Assembly (NCBI RefSeq): GCF_021018895.1
Contig: NC_079382.1
Span: 13,910,001-13,974,000 of the forward strand
DNA from: Seriola aureovittata
Lineage: Eukaryota > Chordata > Actinopteri > Carangiformes > Carangidae
DNA length: 64,000 nt
Reading direction: 5' to 3'
The translations under genes were made by a program, and so were the position numbers. Each line of letters begins with the position of its first letter. Within the stretch, counting starts at the first letter, position 1. Under the pieces are notes generated by a model. It was not told the DNA's origin. It did no database searches and saw nothing but the letters and a program-made list of their open reading frames with translations. Below are positions 1 to 12,700 of the stretch, piece after piece.

Positions 1-863
1 TGTCTTTGAAACGAGTATCTATCAGCGTCCGTTTTACATTTGTGTATATTCAGTGTGGTTACTGTGAATGTGCCAGCGTGTCTGTGCAGTTATTACAGAT
101 GGCCTGAGAGTAGTTGAGTTCAAAGAAATATTCATGCAATCCTGTGTTTCGTATTTACATATACATTGCCTTTACTAGTGCACTCTCGACTACAAAACCA
201 CTATTTTATGACAGTGGAAAGCTGAATCCAGTGAGGCATTCACATTGCACACACTCAGAATCTCTACTCAATAATATTACCACAAGAAAAGAAAATCCTC
301 TGGCCTGTACTGTACTGCAGCCAGACAAAAAGACAATAATCTATTGTTCTTTAACATACTGCTGTTTGTGCAGCACTACTCAGCCCACACATAGTCAATG
401 ATGTAAATAATGGAACAGACCATACTGACTGATGAACCCATGAACAATTTGTTTCTGTTTTCACCAGTCTTTCTCCCAAGTTAAATGTGTTTTGGTGTCT
501 AATAAATTATTCTTGGAGAGCTACACTTCAGGTTAAATGTGTGAAGGAACTATCCAAGGTGCTGAACCTGTCAATGATTCTGGTTCAATACAATAAATTA
601 ACAATGGAGCAACAGAATATAAAGACCAATTTCAGCCATTGTGAAAGTCCAAATAGTCTATCAAAATATGACATTTTTGTTTTTGTTGGTACGTTTCAGA
701 TAACTCTTCACTTAACGCCTGCACGTCAGACAATGAGAAAAGCTGAACTTCCCTGGAGAGTTAAACTGTTTAGAAAAACAACCCCGGGACAAAATCAAAA
801 CAAGATGGTGAGGGACTTATTAGGCTTCACCATGGGAGTTGAAAGAAATGGAGGGTGAGTAGG

Positions 864-869
<6 letters not shown>

Positions 870-931
<62 letters not shown>
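870..931. repeat. (CA)n microsatellite
   Basis: Uninterrupted CA dinucleotide repeat of about 31 units following a short GCGC alternation. It lies in the presumed SYNE1 intron. The open frames through it (poly-Thr-His or poly-Val-Cys) are artefacts of the repeat. Confidence 0.97.
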
Positions 932-934
<3 letters not shown>

Positions 935-2048
935 TACAATAAGCTGAATGGAGACAACCGTTTTCACGTTTACTGTACGTGTGAGAATAGACCAACAGAC
1001 TCCTTTAGGCTGCAGACCTCAGGAGTGTTCCAGTCTGTCCAAGAGAGAAAGGAGGGGGGTTGGAGGGTTAAAACAGACTGAACCTCAGCTGGTCTGGATC
1101 CCTAATGGAGCTCCTGGCAGCCCCACAAAACACTCGATCCTTCTCTGAGGCTGTGGAGGTTGGATGTGGGTCAGCGCCCGGCGCTCACACAGGTATGTCT
1201 GCAGGGTGTGCGAGGCTTCGCGAGGAGAGAAGGAACAGCCTCTTTTCAGCCATTAAAGGAAAAACAAACAGCCTCCTGCAGGGTGGAATAATGCTGCTTC
1301 TGCTCATATCATAATCTATTCACCCTAAGGATATTTGGGTTTGCTTTCTGAGCAGCCAAGACTTCTTATTTAGTCTTGTGAGAAGAGTGTAGAGGCACAG
1401 CGCCACCTAGTGGATAAGAAAAGCTGTAAGTGTGTAAAGTTCACTTTGTAAATGTCTGGTTTGAAGAAGTATTGTACAGAAACCGACGAGCCAAGACAAG
1501 ACCAGGAAAGACAGGACATGTCAGGACAGTAAAATTAAAAGCTCAGCATAAGCTCAGCTTTTAAATTGCTGTCTCCCAGACGACCCTGCTCGGCACTTGA
1601 GCATCTCTGATCTCTCTTAATCTATTAATGACTCCACAACTCACCACCAGTGATTATGGCCGGCCAGACATGGACAGACACTCCTCCCACAAACTGTACA
1701 AGGTTACACACTCTGCTGTCAAGTATTAATTTAGTAATGCATTAATTCAATTATATCATCTTAATATTATTCAAGATGGTGGCTATTTAAATTCATAGAA
1801 CAGTGCCTTACCATGCTGATATGAACCGCTCAAGGGAGAGTCAGAGACAGTGTTGATACCAGGAGCCTTTTTTTTTTTTTAGGTTTATGTAACCATAATG
1901 CATCTTATGCTGCAGTACAACATTAATGGAACATGCCTGTTAAAGCTATCATGCACTAAATGGATGGCTTTGTTGTGTGCTACAGAGGTACCCTGTAATT
2001 GCTCCATACTCACAGACACGTACAAATACATTTCACAAGCGTGCAGCC

Positions 2049-2050
<2 letters not shown>

Positions 2051-2110
<60 letters not shown>
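2051..2110. repeat. (CA)n microsatellite
   Basis: Perfect CA repeat of 30 units in the presumed SYNE1 intron. Confidence 0.97.
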
Positions 2111-2112
<2 letters not shown>

Positions 2113-5100
2113 GATGCACAAAGTGATTTAACAGGTTTTGGTGGCTTTTTTTGCCCCCTCTTCTCCTCCCAATAGCTTCTTTATCCATTTCCTGATTCCA
2201 GCTCTTCTCTTTCACACCAACAATTCCTAATTTAAAAAACCCTTCTCTGCACTTCCACCAGCGTACTTTAGCCCTAATACTCAATAACACCCTCTATCAC
2301 ACCCTCAGCATCTCCACTCTACCCTTGCATGCCCATTCAGCCTTTCCACTCACCATCCCACTTCATTTACACCACATTTTTACCAGTCCCAACATAAGTG
2401 CTGAGACGGAAGTCCAAATGCCAGCCCATTAGCATAGCTAATTACATTTCAGTAATAATGACACCGTATTAAAGAGAGTAAGAAGGGGGGAACAAGTCAA
2501 AGTGATTATCAAAACAACCTCTTTCCTCTTTCAAGCACCATCACTCCCTTTTCACTAGCAGATGTGCAGAGGAGGCACTTTGTCGTTGACAAAAATGTCC
2601 AAATATCACATTGTTCATTAAAGCCAGGCCACTGATACAGTAATTTTAGCAATTTCAGCACCTGCAGAACTGACACACACGCACATGCCCACACAAAGCA
2701 ATGAAGCAGATGGGAATGCCCATGAATTAAAGTGAAAAAACGTAAAGGTATTTATGATTTTGCAGTAAAAATTAAAAAAATATTGTAATTCTAATTTTTA
2801 ATTGGATTCATTTCTGACAGGGATGCTGCAGGAAACCAAATACTATCCTGTGGCAAATCGGTGTTGCATTCCACCTTCCTGGATTTGAGCTACAATCTTC
2901 TTCCTCCTTTTCAAGGGCTGATGAGAAATATTCAGCCAAACAAAACCAATTTTAACACCATACACAAAAGCACATGCAACTAATACAAAGCATCTATTCC
3001 ACAGGAGGCACCAGGGGTCATATCAAAACACACTTCAGTGCCACTAAGAGTATTAGAAAGACTCAATTTGGCTTTGAAAAAATATTTTCAGCTTGATGTT
3101 TCTCTGCTCCTCTCTCTATGAATGTGTGTGTGATGATTTTGTGTGTGTGCCTGTGTGACGCTTTGTGTGAGAGTGGGAGTGCAGGAGTGGGTCAGACAGT
3201 CTAAGCTCCTTATCCAGGTTCAGTGGCCCGCCACACATTACAGGGACGAGTAAAGTGAAAGGACTGGCGTCAGCACACTAAATAAATCACTGTGGCCGGA
3301 GCAGCAAATTCAGTTATAAGTCTCGTCTTTGCTGTGAAATAAAAACACTGACTGGAACAAAGCCAGAATCATCTACAAAATCCTGTTGCACACAACCACT
3401 TGAGTGTATTTATGCTTATCCAGCTGGGGCCATTTTCTGTCTTACTGAAGGTGAATATAAAAACAATTCTTTTGCAGCCAGCAGATGTATGCCTTTTGTT
3501 TTATTCATCAACCACCTGTCCAGTTAGTAATACCATTCTGTAAAGGCATTATTCATTTCCTTCACATTTCCTAAATATCACCTGAATGCTCACCTTTTCT
3601 CACTGAGCATTCTTGAATTATTAAAAGACAGGGAAGACAGGGTTATGTTGTGTCAGGTGGCATGTTGTGTTTGTGTCTGGAGCGGGAAGTCTCAGAGTGA
3701 AAAGGGGACCCTGGGGGACAGATGTCAGCATGCGACATAACAGGAAATAACATTTCATAGATACGGCACGTCCATTGCTTTGATTTTCAGGTAAATGAAA
3801 AGGGATGATGGACGCCCTCCCTCCAGGAACATGGTAACATGGTAATTGAATTCAGGAGCAATAAACAGTGACACATGAAACTGCTGTGAAAGTGCCTACT
3901 TTTCCATAGATAGACAGACGAGTTGGCTTTTATAAAACGGGATAGTAAAAATGAGAAGATGAAACGTCGTGTGTACTTTGAATGTTCTTTTCTGTGGGAG
4001 GCTGATTATTTGGAAATATCTACTGCTGTGGTAAACCCAACCCATCTGGTGCTCCAAGCAGATTAAATAAAACCCGGGAAATACCTATTTCACTCCTAAC
4101 TTAGGTATGCTGAAATCATCACATTATCTGCCGCGCTGACCCCTCAGAGTTCAGGGCATCACAATCTGACCTCTATTTAAAAAACCTTCAAGTGCTAAAT
4201 GAACCGCCAGAGGCCGAATTTTCCACCATCCAATCACATTGTGACAGGTGAAAAGAAGGAACAGAGGTGTCTGTGGGTGAAAGATAAGAGAATGCATGAG
4301 ACTCAAAGTATTACAGACAGAGGCTGAATGTGTCTCGGGGTCACAAGCTCATGTGTTAGGAATTTTATCTGTGAGGACATTGTTCTGTACGTCCATCAAA
4401 ACTATCTGATGCCTCAATCTGACAAAGAGCATCAGAGATGGTGGGGAAAAGCTAAAGGAACTGTATCATATAATCAGAGTGGCCTAAAGCCGTAATTTTG
4501 CTCCACATTGAATGTAATGCTCCATACGGGGTCAAAGGGACCCTGCATTGCCAAATCCTTTAAATACTCCTTTCATTACTTCTATAAAGAGTCTTTGTGC
4601 TGCCAGTTTCATTAAATGCTTTTGTAACATTTTAGGCAATTTGCCTTGAGAAGTTCAGCTAAATCAACAGACATCCAACTTGGCAGAAACACTTACATGG
4701 AAATGCCAAAAAGGGGTGTCATTTCTTTATACAAAACATTAAAAATACTCCTTGTGTTTTTGTCAGTTTGTGCTCTCCTGGTTTGAACTAATTATAAATA
4801 CAAGCTTGTGTGTGTCATTGCCTCACTGAACTATACTGGAATACATTTTGACCTTCATGAAGGTGTGTTCTTTCAAAGAGGGTTCAGATTAGATGACAGC
4901 TTGCCCACACTCCATATTGTATGGGCCGTACCCCCCCAGTGACCTAATCCTGTGATATGTCACTCAAGCCCTCGCTGACTGTCAGGTTAAAAGAGATTAT
5001 AATCTGATCTGCAATGGAAGCTGTCACTGAGAAAGCAGTATGGACTAAACATAAATAACTATTAGTACACACACACACGCGCGCACACACATGTGCCATT

Positions 5101-7574
5101 TTATCAAACATAATGTTCTGTTACAGAAGCAGAAGCTGAACCAGACATGGCCAATAAGCCCACAGGGTGAAAAAAGCTTGTGCTGGCTGTCATGCGACTG
5201 CCGCTATGGCAACGAGTCATAAACACAATCTGGAAAGACAAGGAGAAGAAGCATCAGAATAAATAACAACTCATGCTGCTGCTCTATCCCACACTGACCC
5301 TGCTGCCACAGTTCTGAGGCTACAACAGAGTAATGGCTTCATGTTAATGGTCTGGTGGCCTTGAAGACTTGCTCTGGGTCTGTTTAACCACTCAGCTAAA
5401 CTGCTGACTCCCAGTGGTATGATAGCGGGGAAAAAAAAAAAAAAAAAGAAGATGCATCACGGCTATTTTTAACACCCAGTGTTTGTTTCGGTGTCTGTGT
5501 GCAAGTGTGGGCACATGCATGTGTGAAGCCGTGGTATCCAGAGCTGCCGACGATAAATGGTGGTGTCAGAACTAAACAGGAGGCTGGCATGGCTCAAGGT
5601 GACCGTCTGCTTCGGCCTTTTCCTTGGCTGCGGCCGAACCATAATGTCGCCCCTGGCAACAGGATGTCACCCTGGCCCTGTGCCAACCTGAGGATCTGTG
5701 CCAGTCCCACTAGCAATCAGGAGCTTAAAAACTGGTGTGTGGGCTCCCTCTGTCTCTCCCCCAGTTGTCCAGTCTCATTTTCTTGCTTTTCCCGCTGCCT
5801 CTCTCATCCCCGTTTCATCAATCCAACACTCTCAGTGTGGCACTCGTGTCTTCCAGATGTGCCAATCTTGCCCTTTAGACTCTCTTCCTCAACTTTCTTT
5901 CCTGCTCAGCATCTTCCTTGACCAAAATAACATTAGCAGGGGCTTATAAAATTAAACTACACTGCATATTTATTTGAATGCAGTCACTCTGCTTTGCACA
6001 GCAGAACCCCGAAGCCTCAACTGACTGAGAAACTCAATGTGCGGCCATCTCCGTCTGTATTATCTGATCACAAACAAATTGCCAGTACAGGATTACACAC
6101 AGCCTACGCACAGAAAACTCAAGCAGGTGCTCCCAACACAATGAGACTTAGCAAACGTGTCCGTTTCACAGGCTAGCAGACGGTAAAACCCAGAGGTGTG
6201 GGCGGGAATGTATTCCTCTGCCCGCCCACGACGAGAGAAAACAGGTGAGAAATTGAAATAGGAAAAACAGTGCATCGATTTTCTCATTAATGAGAGACAA
6301 CAAACAGGCAAATTCCACAGCATATGGAGGAGTTCAGGCTGGGAGGTGTTCAAAGCGGCCTCGCCGTTCTCTGCCATATGGTGTCACTAATTGCTGTTTT
6401 TTCACTGCGACAGAGAGGTACACCAAAAGAGATGGTTGAAGGGAGAAAAACACAGACCCAAAACTGGGGCAAAACTTTTGATTGTTTTGATGTTGCATTG
6501 AGCAGTTACTAATAGCTTCCAAATTGAGCCTGAAGGGAGTACAGTTCATTTCATGCTATCTGGTGATTTGTGGAACGTGGCTAATTTGAGAACATTGTCC
6601 TCTCTTGAGAGGAGGAGTAAAATATGTTAATCTAATCAGGCTTTAAAAGAAATACAAATAGCATGAGATTACCTATGTTTAACTCTCAGGCGGTAAGAAA
6701 TGATATTGCAATCAGGTTTTCCTCAAAAACAAGTGGATATTAACACATAAGTATAACCCATTTCCAAACAATTACCCCACTGGAGAGACACGATTACTGC
6801 AACCCTCAGAAATGAAAAGCAAGCCACCCTGAACAAAGATAACATTGATTTCACTTAGAGCTGTCATTTGGGACCAAGCTTGTGACTACCTATAGAAACA
6901 CTGCTCATACCAAAGACAAGGAACATATGCTTATGTTATGTTACGTTCCCCTTTCATGTGCAGACTAATGAAAACAGCAAATGTTCCGCTTTGATTCTTA
7001 CAAAATCGTCTTGATGATATCATCACAGGTTCAGCTCCCGTCTCCCAGGAGATGGACATCAACCAGGACGCATCAAGTAAAATATTATGTCAAATTAGAT
7101 CCCATGTGCCCCTTGTAAATAAGCTAATGTGATCATGTACTCAGAGGAGAACATACATAGCGTGAATGGTGAAAAAACTGTAACAGATCCACACACCATG
7201 TAAGACTTATAGTACTCTATATCTCTACTCAAAGCTAGCACTCAAAGCAGAAGGAACCCCATGTAATTCAGCCACCATAAACACTGTCCATGTGTCTGTG
7301 TGGTTAGGGCACACGTGGCTATGTTAAAGCAGGATTGTCCCCACGAACCCTCAGTCCACCCATCTGTATAGATAACCATGGCAACAGAGCACGTCTCATC
7401 TGAGATGCTTACATGCCGGGAGACATCAGCAATAAAGCCACTGCTGGTAAAGGGAGTATTTGGCCCCAGACCGCAGGCTCAGTCAGAAGATTATTTTTGG
7501 AACAAGCCACATTTGTGGCAAAACTGCGTTATTTACAGCTGATATCATTTTGTGCCTCTGAGTGTTAAATGTGA

Positions 7575-7615
7575 CACCCACACAAGTAGTGGACTTGTGT
7601 GGACTTGTGTGGGTG
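7575..7615. repeat. Perfect 12-bp inverted repeat (hairpin)
   Basis: CACCCACACAAG at 7575-7586 is exactly complementary to CTTGTGTGGGTG at 7604-7615, with a 17-nt loop. The loop and right arm also contain a direct duplication of GGACTTGTGT. No flanking structure of a transposon was seen, and function is unknown. Confidence 0.7.
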
Positions 7616-8477
7616 CATATTCTCTACTATACCTTGTTAGTTTGCAGAGATATCCAGAAACACCAAAGTTCTCTGGTGTAGATAAAATATTATTCAGATC
7701 CCCAAAATAGTGATTTCTCCTTGACGATGATCAGGTTCTTGAGTAAGATGCTGCACCCTTAAATTAAATTAATTGTGTAATTCTCCCTGAATATGTATCT
7801 GCATCAACCTCTCTTCACGCTGGAGAGACAGCTTAAGGGGACGCTTCTAAAATTAGATCAATCACAGTACAATCGGGATTCAGTGTGTGCACCCACACCT
7901 GCACAGAGTGATGCAGAGGAGCCACGTGGCTGGTGATGCTGTTCTCAGCTTTCACAGAATCTGCCACCTCAGAAGCCACACAGGGAGCAGCCATATTGGA
8001 TCTCAGCTCTGGTGTCACCTGACTTTCCTGCTACTTTGCAAGTGTCATCAATCTGATCCTGTCAGTATGGGTTGTGTGTTTTTGCCACACACAGATTCAC
8101 TGTTTTCGAGTGGAGGCTTGTGAAATGGTAGTAAGAAAACAATACGCCCACATTATTTGACTTCTAGGAAGGGAAAACAATGAATAAATGCTGATATCTG
8201 CTGCAAATAAACTGCACAAATGAAAGAAAAGTTAGAGCAGCGGTGAGATAAGATAAGAAAGCCAGAATTGCTTATTTTTATGTGCCAAAGGTTCAAAAGA
8301 ATAAACATCACGCCTGTAACTCATGCTAGTGGTAAAGCCTCAGAAAATTATATGAACAGTAGGATGAGAATATGATTGTCCAACTACTACAGCAGAGTTA
8401 AAAGGGGGGGAATAGACTTCATCCTGTCACCTCCTCTGGGGATTAGCTTTGCTATTGTCTGCTTCCCTGTCTATCCA

Positions 8478-8592
8478 CACACAGAAACACACAGAAACAC
8501 ACACATGCACACGTATGTGCACATGCAAGCTTGTAAACACAGACACATACACAGCAAACACACAGCAAGCATACGCACACATCAACACAGAC
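8478..8592. repeat. Imperfect CA-rich tract
   Basis: A run of CACACA, CACATG and CAGACA variants, i.e. a decayed CA microsatellite. Open frames on both strands across it have low-complexity His/Thr or Val/Cys composition and are not genes. Confidence 0.75.
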
Positions 8593-9124
8593 GGTAAGTG
8601 CATACAAAGACAATGCTATAATACAATCTCTCACATACTGACTCACTTAATCTAATTTGCTTTGGTTGTTGTCATGGCATTAAATCTGCCACACTGCATA
8701 ATTCTATACACAGACTACCACCTCCATCTCTACTCTCAATCGAAAAGGAAAAAAACTCCACAGAAAGTAAAGCAAACTAAAGCATCGATAGCAACTGAAT
8801 ACCAGACAAAGCACAATTGATAACAACCTAAAAATTTCCAGTGTACTTGAGTGTTGCTTGCTGTGACATTGCGTATCGCATTCAGTTATGTCCTTCCCAT
8901 ACCACAGATTTATAAGCCCTATGAACTTGAATTCCAGCACTCAAGAGATAAGACTTACAGGGTCCTGAGCAGAAGAGAGACGATGCATGTAAAGGATTTT
9001 TACAGCAACTGTAAGTGCCTTTAGCTCACACTGTTTTGCTGTGTCATGCCAAGCGCCAGGTCACCTCTAAAAACACTGCAAACCAAGGTGGAGCAGTGTG
9101 AGTGAGTAAGCATTTTACACCTAC

Positions 9125-9191
9125 CTTGCAGCTTCTGCATCACATTGGCAATATCCCGAGTAGAGTGTCCATAGTGCCGGGGTGATGCCAT
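9125..9191 (-). CDS. SYNE1: Nesprin-1, first coding exon (partial gene)
   Basis: On the minus strand an ATG at 9191 opens 22 codons plus one base, ending at a good donor (CAAG then GTAGGT) at 9125/9124. The peptide contains TRDIANVMQKLQ, which matches the remembered start of vertebrate nesprin-1, where CPRDIANVMQRLQ precedes the paired calponin-homology actin-binding domain. The phase-1 end would continue with an Asp codon (G+AY), as in mammals. Nesprin-1 is a giant spectrin-repeat protein of the outer nuclear membrane that links the nucleus to actin through the LINC complex. Its position head-to-head with MYCT1 is the same as in human and supports the call. The remaining exons lie left of the window. 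The family match is from memory of a short peptide, so confidence is good but not absolute. Confidence 0.85.
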
Positions 9192-9461
9192 GCCACTGTC
9201 TTGAGGTCACTAAAGTCACGTTCCAGCTCCGGCGCGTCACCCTCGCTGCGCTCTCATGTTCTGATCAGGACTCAGATTGGGCTGCAGTAGTTTTGTGTCT
9301 TCGCACTGACTGCAAGATATCAAGACTCAATCGTGTCCATGTTGCTGTGTTTCTCCTCTCAAGTCATCCCTGTTGCAGCAGCAGTCTGCAATCCTCAGAC
9401 TCAGTGAAGCTCCTCCTCCACTGATGATGTAAGTGCCCACCGTATATGTATGAGAGCATGA

Positions 9462-9462
<1 letters not shown>

Positions 9463-9495
<33 letters not shown>
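9463..9495. repeat. (TG)n microsatellite
   Basis: Perfect TG dinucleotide run about 270 bp upstream of the SYNE1 start codon. Confidence 0.95.
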
Positions 9496-9497
<2 letters not shown>

Positions 9498-9671
9498 TGA
9501 ACATCTCAGAGGTCCCCTCCCTCGCCTGAGTCTTTTACTTCTGCAGACAGGACAGCTTCCTTGTCTGCATGCACTGCCACCTGCTGTCCAATCAAAAGGG
9601 ATGGCTCTTCCATCTCATTGAGACGTCAGGACCAATAGTGTGCCAGGTATCTTCTGGCGCCACTGTAATAG

Positions 9672-9688
9672 GTGTGTGTGTGTGTGTT

Positions 9689-9734
<46 letters not shown>
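9672..9734. repeat. (TG)n microsatellite, interrupted
   Basis: TG run broken once by a TTTA interruption. It is the second such tract within 500 bp of the SYNE1 first coding exon. Confidence 0.95.
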
Positions 9735-9736
<2 letters not shown>

Positions 9737-12700
9737 GGAGAGTGAGAAAGTGAGAGAGAGACCAAATGAGGGAAGAAGAGAGAACAGAATTAGCTGCAGC
9801 AGACCTGTGACGGCAACAACACATTGCTTACTTGATGTGAATTTCTAAAAGGGAAATTAACATAAAAGGGAAAATCCACCCTAAAACAGGATTTACATTG
9901 TGTGATTTTGGACACTGAGGACAGCATCTACAAACACAACACTAATAACTGTTAGCTGGAAATCAGGGCATCAAGACTTCCTAGTGACTCTATCTTTAAT
10001 AGCTTTATGATTTGTTACGTGCTGGATAAATGACATTACAGTAGTGTTTAAGTCATTGTTTGACTAGTGTATTTCGACAGTGAAAGCTATCTTTGTTGGA
10101 TTATCAATTTATTTTAATCAAAAATTATGATAACCAGATGAATATCTTATGTTTCAAAAAATCAATTCTAACTTTTCTTCATCAAAGAATGTCTTTGCTC
10201 ATCTGTCCTCACTGACGAGTTGTATTCCTTCCAGACGAACAGATATTCTACAAAATATTTTCATACAGATCTATATGTGTGCATATGTATGTGTATGTAC
10301 ATGTTTTGTTATTAGTTTCCTTTTTATTAGAATGTGCACTATTATACCCACAAATGTAAAATAAATACGATGACTTGGATCCTGTAATGACATGATGATG
10401 ATTAATGTTCTGAACTAATTAAAGTATAACGTAAAAAATAGTTTTATTTGAATGAAGTCACCACTGGTGCTCTTTGAGTCTTATGGGTTGCTCCAGTGTT
10501 CACTGTTCAATAACCAGCTCCAGGATTTATCTCATGACATCACCACTACACAGTCAGCATCTCTGCTGCTCAGGCTAAAAGGGGATTTGTTCTATTTCAC
10601 AAATCAAATCCTGCACAATATCGTAGGAATAACAAATTGGAATTCTAAGCATAGCAGATTTACCCTTGAAAATCATTTTCGTGATGCGTTCAAAATTTAC
10701 AGCTATAAAGAAAAACAGCGAAATAAGTAAACAATCAAAACACGCCCCTGCCAATAAAAGTCCCTAAAACTCTACATCCAAGATATAGCTACTCCGCAGC
10801 AGATCAATGGCACTCTTTGAAATCCAGGAGGGAGGTGTGATGAAGCACTCGGCTCTGAGCACTTATCGCGATGTGTAATCCCATTAGACGAGTCCTTTCA
10901 TCATCATCTCAGGAGAGCTCTTAGAGGAGCTGAAAGGGGAGCTGTGCTGCTCTGGCCACAGTGTCGTTCAATAAAGTTGGGGATGGAGGAGTGGGCATGA
11001 AAAATGTAAAAGTTGATAAATGTTCATTGATTGCAGATCCTCAGCTCAATTTTGGTACGCGATACTGAATATAAAGATGTATCGCACATTGAAGTCAATC
11101 AGTTCTGTGTACATATTTGGACCATCTGCTCCTCTGATTAATTTATGGAATGGCTTAATGTTGGTAAGATGGTGGCAGTGGGAGCAGGTGAATGAGGGTG
11201 ATTTTATGGATTTTATGGTGAATCTGTAGAAACAGCCCTCCACACTCTATTTGTGAGTCCAGATTTCTAGTTTTCTGTACTGTCTAGGCGCCCTTTTCAA
11301 GCTCTGCTGTGTACTATTTGTCAGCAGTGACTGAGTAAACATGATGTTTACTATGGGAAAAATCTCTCAGCTAGCCAATATGGCGTGGGGGAGGGGGAAT
11401 GATTGAGATTTTAGGAATTGTTGAACATGAAAACCTCTCATTCCCAAAAGCAAACTACTGTGATAATAGGTTATTATTGGCAAAGCTTAGGGCCAAATAA
11501 ATTGTATAACAAGGTTTCTACACATTGTCAAAAAAAATGGCAGGTTATTGCCAACATTATATGTCATGATAATGAAAAAAAATATATAATCCATCCAAAT
11601 TACAGGCATGCCCAATCACAATTGTCATAGCAAAGCCAGTGGTAAAATCAATTACCTTGGTAGTTTAACCACAACCCACTCAGTAGCAACAAAATCAGCA
11701 CTTCATTTCAATAACTGTACATATGAATCTAACCATTTTGTGGTTAGGTTGTCAGAATCAGCTGTTTGACTTGCCAGTGTGATGAAACATTGTGAGATTT
11801 AGTTGGATTCGTCCAGCTCCTCTGCAGCAGGGACAGACTGCTGATTCCTACATTTTTATGCAGCTCGGCTCGGGGTGACCTCTATCGTCCAGAACCCCTC
11901 AGGACCAAACGCATTCAGCAAAAGAGAGACGAGGCATTGCTGCAGCAGAGGGGAGCAGAGAGCAGAGACAAAGCACGTGGGTCAGTAGGAAATCTTCCCC
12001 GTTAGAATCCCTGTTTTCTTATCTAATCATTGCACAGGCAGAGAGCTTGGACCAAGACCGCCAGTGTGGTAATCTCTTTCATGCGTGGTCAGCAGTTTTC
12101 CCAAAATCTCATTAGAAAGTTTGCTGTCAACCTGCATGTCAAAATCAACATAATGCCAAAGAGAAATAGTGGCCTGCAACTCTATTTTATGTACTGCAAA
12201 CGTATCTGTCTAAATAAGCTATTCAATCTTGTGCTGACTCAGATTTTTCCTTAAAAAGAGAGAAAAATTCATTATAGTTACAAATTATGTGAAATGAATT
12301 AATCTTACATTTGCAGCCCAATGTACCAGAAGTTATGAGACATCAAAAAAAGATGTGGAATTTAACTCACTACTCTATTCCATTGTTTTCCATATTAAAA
12401 AGGCCACAGGTTTTCGCAACTCTTGCAAAAAGTGTATGTAAAGTGACTGCTTTGTGTCATAGCGGACCATGAGCATACTGTACAAACTTTGAGCTGCACA
12501 ATGCGTGTGATGTCAAAACTGTGTTTTCTGCTAAAAAAAAATATGTGGAGGACTATGTAGTGTATACATCTAATATAATAATCAGAGCAGGATGTGCAGC
12601 AAATACACAGTAATACATTAAGAGCAGTTTGTATGTCAAATATGAGGCGTTACCTCTTAGCTCATATGTGATTTCTGTGGAAAAATAGAGGTTGATTAGC

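Larger units (their letters stand above)
1..9124 (-). other. SYNE1: SYNE1 intron 1 (partial, runs off left edge)
   Basis: This stretch lies downstream, on the minus strand, of the SYNE1 first coding exon, so it is read as the 3' continuation of intron 1. I looked for the next expected exon (start of the first calponin-homology domain) and found no reading frame on the minus strand that resembles it. The stretch holds two long CA microsatellites, a CA-rich imperfect tract and a small perfect hairpin, listed separately. Open frames here are short and have no recognisable domains. Conserved enhancers could be present but cannot be judged from one sequence. Confidence 0.6.

Noticed and set aside
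5499..5921. 140-residue plus-strand frame in SYNE1 intron 1
   Set aside because: Cys/Ser/Pro-rich composition without a recognisable motif, no splice context or conservation clue.
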